Below, piece by piece: positions 55,136 through 64,000 of a stretch of DNA of 64,000 nucleotides. A program made the position numbers and the translations under genes. Source of the DNA: Cylicocyclus nassatus (Eukaryota; Nematoda; Chromadorea; Rhabditida; Strongylidae). The notes below the pieces were generated by a model, which was not told the DNA's origin, ran no database searches, and saw only the letters and a list, made by a program, of their open reading frames with translations. The stretch's first letter is position 1. Every line of letters starts with the position of its first letter. Location of the stretch: contig CATQJL010000112.1 of assembly GCA_958299035.1 (NCBI GenBank), positions 54,479,140 to 54,543,139 of the forward strand. The letters run 5' to 3'.

Positions 55136-58100
55136 CATAATATAAGCTTTTCAAACATAATACAAATTAAACGGCCTGAAACACCTTTGGAACAGATTTT
55201 TCAAAATGTGTTTTGGTGCAGTACTTATGGACCTAATATATCAAAAAGTATTTATTTTTTCGGATATGAGAATAACCAAGGAGTTGAACATACTAGAATA
55301 GCGATAAATGCACAAAACAGCGTTCCTTCTCAGATTCTAACCCCTCCCCCCCCCCATACAAAATGTGAAATTATACTAAATCTACCTTTGATGAAAAGAA
55401 CCATTGATTTCCGATTGGCGTTGTCGAAACCTCAAAATAGTCTTTTACGAAAGCGAGTTTGAGTGGCGACTCAGAGGAGGAACTAAAAGAAGCAAATGGA
55501 GGGACAAATGAGGCCACCCCACCCCACACACTCACACACACAACGCCTGTGCTCTTCACCTTCTTCTGGCGAAATCAATAAGCAACATCCATTAATCGCA
55601 TGTGGCGCTGAGAGAAGAGCGAATTGATAATTCGTCTTCGCTTCAACGAATTTTTGGCGTTTGATGGACGGCTGAACGTGAAATTATTGTCGAAAACAAC
55701 AAAAAATGCCAGCAGGTGGCGAAAAATTCGCGCAAAAGTGCTGTTTTCTGAGGTTGGAACCAACCTTTGGGCTCAATCAATGTGTTGCATTTTTTTCTGC
55801 TAGGAAAACGAGCAGAAAATCTCATAACATCGAGGCTAATGAGGTTTGCAGTGAAAACGCGCGGATTATCCGTGCTCAGCTCCAGCGGCTTGCGTGACGA
55901 CCCGGCGAGGGAGGTGGTAATAGTGGGATTTTGGGATTTGCGCGAAATTTTCAAAAGCTAAGGATGATGTGAAGAATAAGGGAGGGAGAGGGGGGCTTAC
56001 GTCATTTTTGAGCTCACTTCAGTGGAGATTAGACATAAGAACGCCAAATTATGCGAATTCGCGCGCGATTATCGCGCCACGCAATAACTACCTGACGCGC
56101 GCGCACGCGCTACGCGACGTGCTTCGCAATGACTGCTAGCAAAAAGCGCATTTGCCCTTTGGAATCAGAACTACGCTAAGAGCAGCTCTTCCGAGTACAG
56201 CTGTGCGTTAGCCATTTAAGGTACATTAGACAAGCAGCCAGGGATGAAAAGTGCATGGAAGCATATTAAACGAGCGTAACTGGACAGCAATCGATAAAAA
56301 CGAAGCAAATGGAAAAATAAAGAAGCTATGAAGAGAATTGATTTGCGAAAAAAATTGGAGCCATAGTGCTGATTTTATTCGCAGTTTGTCCCAGAAATCT
56401 AAGAAACAATAATGTGTAAATGTTGCATTTATTCACTTATTTTTTTAATCCTATTAATTAATTTCTGGATCATTTTGGATTCACATGTTTTTTCTTTTTA
56501 TTTTGAATTTACATTCTCATTTCTTGAGATTATGCTTATACATCTTATAAGATCCATATCTAAGGAACATTTACTTATCTATTTGAATTTTTTCACACTT
56601 CTTTCTACTGCCTTGTTATTTTTTGTTTATTTTTTGGAATATTACAAAGAATATTATCTACGGTGATATTATTTCACCCGTCATACTACGCCAGAAAAAG
56701 TCCAAAAGCGCCCAAAAAGGCAAAACTGCTCAAAAAGTCCCTTAAAAAAGCCCCAAAAGCCCAATTGCGCCAGGAAGAGCCAAAAAGCCCCTTTGTGCAA
56801 GTTTTGGCGCTAGGGCATGTGTGTTAATTTCATTTTCCTTCATTTTCTGTCGTCTGCATATCCAAATAGTGTCAGAATTCTACCAAAAGCTAAGAGGCGT
56901 TCCGGCTGTTTTTGGCTCTTTTGGGCTTTTTTCGGCGAAGACGGGTTTCCGGATTATTTTGCATCTTTGCTAATCAATTAAATAAAAAACGAGGAAATCA
57001 AAGCGATGATGAACTGACAAAATTCTAACCAAAAATGTGTCCTAGGTCCTAGAAAAATTTATTCCCACGATCTCGAATTACAGATTGCTTGGATTTGGTC
57101 TCGAAGACAAAATCAAATCACACGCTTTTTTGAGACCTCTTAGACGTGATTATATGACGATACACCTCCAAGTGGCGACTCTTGGACTTTGCTTTTTGGT
57201 TGCATTATAAAAAAAATACCAAAATTGATCTAGGCTAATAAAAAATCTGTTCATTTTCTCATGACTATGTCATTTGAGACAACAAAAATTGTCCAGTGTT
57301 TCAAAGTTGGAGGTTTTTACTTTACAGATTTCCATAGGTATTTTTTTTTGCAAAGGTAGAGAAAGAAAACCACAGTGTTTTAATTAGATCAGATAAAAAA
57401 CGAACTACAGTACTAAAGTTTTTTGAGTGAAAAGGATATACCAAAATTCGACCAAAAAATTACGTTGAATACTTTTTTATCACCCTCATCTCCGCTTATG
57501 TCTGTCCTAACGGTTTCTATATTTGCGTATTTTGAAAAGACAAATATAGAGGTAACCTTCTTTACCCAAAAAAGCCAAAAAAGCAACTCTATTCGAACTG
57601 AAGCGGATTAGAATGATAACACTGAAACTGAGGCTCAAACCAGAAAAACTGTTGTTTGCGTTTATCACATGGCTATGTTTTTATTTATGCGTGATATTTT
57701 CAGAAAAAAGGCCCCAAACAACAAAAACCAGGTTTATTTTGCTATTTACGAGGAAGACATGAGACCCTCTCAAGGGATTAGCCATGCTATCCCTCACTTG
57801 AGATAAAGAGATTTGGAGATTCGCCAAAGCGTGAAGTTTTTTAGAAAGCAGATATAGGCAACATCAAATGTTGCGTGTTCTCAGGAAAAAAACTAGCCTT
57901 TAGGCTCTGCAAATTGCTCATTTACCTTTTTTGGCTAAGAGCATGTCATTGTTTTTTCTTTCTTTTTTTTTCTTTAACGAAAAACTGGAAGGGCACTCAA
58001 GAATTCGCAAAGAAACAAAAACGAGCAATAACCTTGTCGGTTTGTTTTTTCGAGTAGTTGAAAACCAAAAGAATTCTCTTTGCAGGCGCGCGCATTGTTT

Positions 58101-59691
58101 TTTGTCTAATCGTCCAGAAAAGTCTCATTCGTAGATTTTGGAATTTTTGTCGTAAATTTCGTGAGCATTTGCATATGAATTACCGAAAAACGATGATGAT
58201 ATGTTTTGAAGTCGCCGAATTTGCTAACAAGTTGAAAAGAAAACATCAAAGTCCTATTTTTCGTGGCTTTGTCTCTGAAAGTAGAAAAATTAATTTTTTT
58301 CGGTTCATTCTTTGATCTCCTTTTCCTACCAATATTTCGCGCATATGGCATTTCTTCCTAAGCAAGTGCTTTCTAATTTTTTTCTCAATTTTTACCTGTT
58401 ATAATAAAAATTCATATGCATAATAAGATAAAACTTTCATTTTACTCGAAAAAATATATTGAAAAAGATATTTTTCTTCGATCTTTTTCAAGAGAATTTT
58501 CCATAATTTGGGTGCCATGCTTATGAATTTCTACATAGTGCGACACAAGCAAGGTTTATGAGAAATTAACCTTTCCAACCCAAAAAATTACAGTAAAAGT
58601 TGGATAAGAGGTGATGAGAATCGAATCTTCTAATTTTTGAGCAAATCAAAAGGTTAAAAGTTTTCATTTTCGCACAATTTTTTTCAAATGTGTGGTGCAA
58701 GACATATGGGAAAAACTGATCCAGGAAGACTCGGGCAGATTGGAAGTGTCTACCAAAAATTACGTTTTTAAGAATTTTTCATCCACCTTTTCGATTTTAT
58801 TGATAAAATCTAAGATGTACCTAGAATGCAACGTCCATGCATAAGGAAGAGATTTTGCATATTTTTTATGCAAAACTTATGGATCTTATGTCAAAACTTC
58901 GAATATTTCACTATAGCGAGAAAAAGGAGAGTAAAAAAATCGAAACTTATGCTGCTAGGTGGAACATGCGCAATGACTCATTAGAAAGGTGAGATCAAAA
59001 ATTCAAAACCGAAAGTAAAATCAAATTTTTTGGGGCTTTATGACGTCTTCAATGACAAAAGGTAGGAAAAGTGTTAATTTGATATTTCGTTTTTAGCTTA
59101 TAGCAAAGTGCGTCCAGATTCTGTGACTAAAAAACATAACATCATTGTGTTATACCAATTTTTCAGACTCAAATGGTCACGAAATTTACATTGAGATTTC
59201 CAAACTCTATGAAACATGAAAAGCAGTAAAGCAGAAAATTCCAGCACTTTCGAAAATTTGCGAGCTGAGCGTGCAAGCTCGACAAAATGGAGGGATATGT
59301 ATGAATTGGGGTGGGGCAAGGAGCTCGAGATGTGGTGGTTGCGACATGAAAAGCCCAAGGTGATGTCATAGGTGGTGGATATGTACGAGGTAAAGCAAGC
59401 AGCAAGCCCTACTCTCCCTCTCGAAACCAGCACACACACACATCAATACGCTCGTTTTACGGGCGAAAGCATGCAAATACGACAAATGAGAAGCTGGAAA
59501 CAGATTTTTCAAAATTTATCGAATGCATTTTTGCGGAACGAAAAATAGAGGGAAGGTGCTGAGTTTGGCACGAGATGGAAATGGAACGTGCTAAATTTGC
59601 AAATTTTTTTCTCAGTCGGAGAATTTGAAAACTTATGCCAGATGCAGAACTGTTACTTTGAGGTTTATGCAGTTTCCTGGATATATAACCT
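55136..59691. other. 4.6 kb AT-rich intergenic, no supported gene
   Basis: Many short frames, all compatible with chance at this base composition. 55560-56130 is richer in CpG (CGCGCGCGATTATCGCGCC near 56060) and could hold a promoter or first exon, but no splice chain was found. An 84-codon hydrophobic frame at 56412-56666 is extremely AT-rich and not convincing. Confidence 0.4.
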
Positions 59692-60050
59692 TTAAAGGCA
59701 GCGTCCAGGCAAGTCTGGCATGGGGATCTCACATGGATAGTAATTTTAGGTTCCTAACTAGGCCACTGGCAAACCGGCAGCTCAGGTAGTGCTGTAACGG
59801 CTGAGATATACCCCTCGAAACTGGACCCCGGGATCGTATTTCGCATGGATTCATGGCGCAAATCGTGTGTCCTGGCGCGAAACTGCCATGAATCCATGCG
59901 AATACGTCCGCGGGGGCCAGTTTCGAGGGGAATGTCTGAGCCATTAGAGTACTACCTGCGCTGCCGCTTGAGCAGTGCCTTACTTAGGGCCCCAAAAGCA
60001 CTTTCCACGTAATCCCCATAGGTCCAGATCTGCTTGGACGCTGCCTTTAA
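59692..60050. mobile_element. TTAA-flanked palindromic MITE, sibling of 30016-30381
   Basis: TTAAAGGCAGCGTCCAGGCA at the left, TTGGACGCTGCCTTTAA at the right. Shares inner blocks GCAGCTCAGG, ACGGCTGAGATAT and ATGGATTCATGGCGC with the 30-kb copy. Confidence 0.85.
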
Positions 60051-60195
60051 TTCAGTTGGATTGACGGCTGGAAGGCGGGGCTTTGTGAGCTGTTTAAGGC
60101 AGCTCCGCGACGCAGTCTGCGTTTCTCTCGCGCGCCTGCTGTCTGATCATTCTCTAGGCTTAATTAGGTCATGAAGCCAATCCAGTTGAATCAAG
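60051..60195. mobile_element. Family A MITE copy 4, right arm shortened
   Basis: TTCAGTTGGATTGACGGCTG then GAAGGCGGGGC at the left; the right end has AATCCAGTTGAATCAAG but lacks the inner CCCCGCC arm, a deletion of about 20 bp. It directly abuts the TTAA element ending at 60050. Confidence 0.75.
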
Positions 60196-61779
60196 GGTTA
60201 CCTGCGAAGTCGAGCGATTTAAATATTCCGCTATAGCCGTTAGTAAAAAAACAATACTTTAGTTTGCTTAATTTTTACCAGGTGAATAATGCTAGAGATC
60301 AGGTTGGAAGATTCATCCAAAGAGCTAAGGTATGCTGGAATTGTTTCAAACCTTCTAGGCAACTGAAAGATTGGAAAACTTCTGCGGAAATGAAATTGTA
60401 TACGAAAAGTTAGTTCATTTTGAAAAAGATTTTGCAAAGCTCAGAGAAACTGAAAATTTTGCAATTTTTTATGAACAAACGAAAACTTGGAAAATGCACG
60501 ATACTAAAAATTCTGCGTTCGCTTTGAAGGAAATGACTGCAGATGCGATCCCACAGAACCATCCCATTACAGGTTCATGCCAGAAGAGAAATTATCATAA
60601 ATAAGTAGTAGATAGGTTCCTTTTCTAATGTGTGCAACTGCAGAAATTCAAAGATTTTGATGATGGGCCGACTCCTCGGGTACAAAATATGTGAAGTCTT
60701 ATGAATTACATCACATAAACACAAGTGCGTCTAAGCGACAAAAAAACCAAGAAAGAAGATAAAGATAACACAATCTGGGCCAGTTGGCCAACTCACTCTC
60801 ACTCTCAAACGTGTGCAATTGCACACTCAACAAAAAAAGCTACTTACTTGTTAGTTGTACAAGACTTCTGACTTAGACTGATCAATCTGGATGATGAAAA
60901 TAACAAATGTTATGTTCACATTGTTCACATAAATGAAAAAAAATTGTTTGGAATTTGTCACTATATAAATTCAGACAAAAATTCACGAAGTCATTTTTCA
61001 TTACATTCACAAAGATGGTAAACGCGAATTTTTTTTTGTGAATGGTCTGCACAACTTGTAGAATGTAACCTGTTTCGAAAGTAAGATAATCTCCAAGAAT
61101 TTTTAGAAATGTGCATAGCTTCTAAAAAATAGTTTTTTGGAGGCATGGACGGTGCGAAAATTTTGGTACTATCAAACTTTCTTATGATAGGGTGCGTAAT
61201 GGAGGTACCTGTACAGCAATCTTTACAAAAAAAATTTATCTGAGACTTTGTGTGGAAGACACGATATATAACAGCCTTAAAAAATTGACTACAGTTGGAA
61301 TGTATAATATTATGATTAGAATAATTACTGATAACAGTTCATTCCGAAACATAAGTAGTATGCCACGTTTGTACTATTGATTACTCCGAAATCAAAGGAA
61401 TTTCATTACAACCATAGAGGATACTGTATATTTCAAACCGCCTCAGGTCAAAAATGAAGCATTTATCCTATCATTAAAGACAAAAAATCAGGCATTATTG
61501 GCACAGCTACGAGGGTTTCCCCCATCACGTCATAATATAGCTTATCCTTATGCAGAAGACCCATAATAGCAAGATGCTGTGAGAAGCACTGAGAAAAACC
61601 TTTTGAGTGTTTTAGAAGAGCTATGACAATCGCGTCATTGGGCAAAATTCTTGCGCTCTCTTTTGTAGCTTTACTAAAAGAAAAAAAAGAAAAAAAGAGA
61701 AATTGTGTTGTGAGAAAATGAGCCAACGGCAGCGGTAATACTCCATTTTTGCCAGCAGTTTAAGAGCAGTACAATGCGA
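60196..61779. other. Intergenic, no supported gene
   Basis: A 77-codon plus frame at 60371-60604 (MENFCGNEIVYEKLVHFEK) has unusually balanced content but no splice partner. The palindrome TGTGCAATTGCACA lies at 60812-60825. Nothing else was recognised. Confidence 0.4.
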
Positions 61780-62990
61780 AAGAATTGACGGTTAGTATAG
61801 TGTTAGTTTAGTAACAACAACTGTCCGTTGAAAAACAGCCGTAAGGCGCGAATTTTTGAGGTTATCACGCCACATGGCCATTTTTACGCGCAAATGTTGT
61901 GAACACCGCATGGACGTTCAAGAGTTCAAGAACCCACATATTCTCACTGGCAGTTTGGCGGCCATGTAATTTGTTAGATATGACGGTTGATATAGTGTAC
62001 TTGCGGAGTTGACAACTACTGTGCGTAAAAAAACGCCATAAAGCGCGATTCCCAGCTTTTGGGCAATGTGGCAATTTTTCACGCGCAAGCATTGTGGGCA
62101 CCGCATCAACGCTGCTTTTTAGCAGCCAATTTTACTGAAAAGTGGAATGCAGGAGTTGGAGCCCATATTTCAATTCAATGTTGGTTCTAAGGCAATTTTT
62201 TAATAGATTTCACGACACTAAGTGTCTCTGCCGTGTTGACATCGACTAAAAATACCTTAAGCGGAGTTTTGCATTTTGCACGATGTGGCATTTTTTTCAC
62301 GCACAATTATTGTAGATACCGCATCGATTGCAATTGACCCTCAAATCTATTAGACAGTACTTCTCACTGACAGTCCAAAGCGTTGTAATTCGATGGATTT
62401 GACGATCTAGTATGCCTGCGGTGTTGACAGCAATAATGCGTAAAAAATGCGGATGTGTGAGGTCCGCGACACGTAGGTATTTTCTTCACGCACAATTGTT
62501 GTGAACACCGCATGGGTGCTAAAGTGTTCAAGAGCCCATACTTTGTTATCATTGGCAGTTCGAAGGCGATACAATTTGATGGATATAACGGTTAATAGCG
62601 GTGTTAATAACAAATGGGCCTAAAAATGCCGCCAAGGAGCATTTTTATGTTTCGCGCCCTGTTGTCATTTTTTTCACGCGCAGATGTTGCGGACACCGCA
62701 TTTGACGCTCAGGGCTCGGCACGAGGTGGCTTACAAGCAAGGTGGATATCGTTTTTGGGACGAAAAGCAAAGGGGGTTTCGTTTTTGTGACCGAAGAGAC
62801 ACGGAAAATTGGCGACGGTGACCTTTTTTTTTTTAGTCGACGTTTCGTTTTTTGGGGGAATTGGGGAATTTTTCAGGTTTTTAGAGGAAATTTGGTTGAG
62901 GGTCAAAGGGGACTTCGTTTTTTCCATTTTCATCTAGCCACCTCGTGCCGAGCCCTGTTGACGCTGCATTAATTAACCGTCAAATCTACT
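61780..62990. repeat. Diverged tandem repeat, about 190-bp units, five landmarks
   Basis: The landmark ACGCGCAAATGTTGTGAACA or a variant of it, followed by CCGCAT, recurs at 61886, 62081, 62299, 62488 and 62676 (spacings 195, 218, 189, 188). Each is preceded by a TTTTT tract and, further up, by a GATGGATATAACGGTTAATA-like block and a CAGTTYGRMGGC block. Units are diverged. The last unit is split by the hAT MITE at 62710-62957. Single fragments occur near 10.2 kb and 50.1 kb. Confidence 0.75.
62702..62965. mobile_element. hAT-type MITE, 248 bp with perfect 22-bp TIRs and 8-bp TSD
   Basis: Element 62710-62957 begins CAGGGCTCGGCACGAGGTGG(CT) and ends in its exact complement. The 8-bp target duplication TTGACGCT is intact at 62702-62709 and 62958-62965. 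CAGGG-type ends plus 8-bp duplications define the hAT superfamily. The intact duplication and perfect ends indicate a recent jump. The interior (T-rich with TTCGTTTTT motifs) has no transposase. Confidence 0.9.
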
Positions 62991-64000
62991 AAACGTGCAT
63001 TTGTCAATCTAACACTTGTACTTGCAACGAATTCAACGAAATTTCATTGCCTCTAATTGCATTGATTTTGTTTTACATATTAGAAAAGATGATTTAGTAA
63101 TAGTACAAGGGCGCAAATTGTTTTACATGTACTGAAACGAGCGCTGAACATTTTGACTTCAGAAAACTTCAGAATGAGATTAAGAAGGGATTCGAGTACT
63201 CAGTAACATCTTAAATGCATCTAAAATTGTGCCCTATGGGGTAAGGGGGGGGGGGGGTGTAAATGATCGATGAAGTCTGGATTCCTCGTAAGTACCCACG
63301 TACTGCTTTGAGGAACAACAGATTGGGCACTTCGAGGCGACAGTGGGGATGTTTTTCCGAAACACGCGAGAAAACGACGACGAACGAAAGTGATTAGAAA
63401 GAAAGCGAACAAAAAAGACAATGGTTCCAGGCGCAGAAGGGTACTTCAGGAACATTCGAAATCTTAATGGCTCGTTTTTTCACTTTAATAACCGCAAGTC
63501 AAACAGCAAAGCAAGTGAAGAAGTCAGAACCACATTCGAGACTTTTTGGCAATTTGAAATATGGTTTTCAAGTGATTTTGGAAAAAATGTCGTCGAATTA
63601 TTTGTAAGCGCATACTGCACACCATGCGCGCTACTCAACGAATTGCAAGTTTGAAAAAGGCTCATTTCCAATGATTTCTCCTTGTTTCTTGTTTCTCTTG
63701 ACTTACCGGAAATGTGTTAGCTAGTAGCACGCTTTTCCACAGTTCGCTTACCTTAGAAAAGTTTAACGAGGAGTTACTAGTAAGGGTGTCGTCGATTGCC
63801 GCGCATAGTGTGCAGACTCACATATCGAGTTATAAAGACTCGAGGATACAGTTAGACTGGCGGAAATTTGTCAGACCACTACGATTTACTAGCATTCTAA
63901 ACGCAAAAATTCCTTCAAAAGAATGGCAAAACATTATTTCTAAGCCTTCAGACTTCCACACCCAAACTGAAGAACGCCCGAAAATTTTCAAAAAATTTCC
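62991..64000. other. Intergenic end of window, no supported gene
   Basis: A 13-base G tract at 63245-63257 and several 60-77 codon frames of chance type. No splice-bounded exon is evident before the window ends. Confidence 0.45.

Noticed and set aside
56412..56666. 84-codon hydrophobic frame considered as a membrane protein or organelle insertion
   Set aside because: Extreme AT content explains the Phe/Ile/Leu bias, and no similarity to a mitochondrial gene is apparent.
61780..62990. Regularly spaced repeats considered as a CRISPR-like array
   Set aside because: Units of about 190 bp are diverged along their whole length, in a eukaryotic genome with spliced genes; an ordinary tandem repeat.

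Overview
The window is nuclear DNA from a nematode, probably a repeat-rich clade V species of strongylid or hookworm type. The species guess is inference. It rests on spliced genes with GT-AG introns (some about 50 nt long), splice-acceptor sequences directly before start codons as in trans-spliced messages, a nematode-type tRNA-Val, a tomosyn gene, and a very large load of short transposons in AT-rich sequence. Layout. 1-26.6 kb is almost gene-poor: a young 1.7-kb gag-only LTR retroelement (1153-2868), an unidentified two-exon candidate gene (3029-3571, minus), and dispersed MITEs and inverted-repeat elements. 26.6-28.7 kb holds a complete six-exon plus-strand gene for a four-helix LAPTM-like lysosomal membrane protein with a PPPY tail; its first intron carries a tRNA-Val(UAC) gene. 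29.8-49.5 kb is one large minus-strand gene, convergent with the first. I assembled it as 33 coding exons (1198 codons, every splice phase consistent) encoding tomosyn (tom-1/STXBP5 family), a syntaxin-binding regulator of vesicle exocytosis. Its big introns are full of TTAA-type and other MITEs. 50-64 kb is again intergenic or repeat-rich: a palindromic MITE, a possible 69-codon two-exon gene (51068-51334), an 871-bp TTAA element with long terminal inverted repeats, a mariner-like non-autonomous element, a diverged tandem repeat of about 190 bp, and inside it a perfect hAT MITE with an 8-bp target duplication. The two firm protein genes are unrelated in mechanism but both act in membrane trafficking: LAPTM-like in late endosomes and lysosomes, tomosyn in SNARE-dependent release. 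Most of the remaining DNA is best explained by non-autonomous mobile elements: at least four copies of a GC-rich palindromic MITE, at least seven TTAA-flanked elements with AGGCA/GGTGCCT-like ends, two large inverted-arm elements, an RTE-like 3' tail, and twelve G/C homopolymer tracts of 10-14 nt. Most remaining long reading frames look like chance or repeat-derived frames and are not annotated. The most unusual structure is the gag-only LTR element: its 281-bp LTRs contain blocks that resemble, in order, the start, middle and end of a tRNA-Gly gene, and its primer-binding site matches tRNA-Gly.
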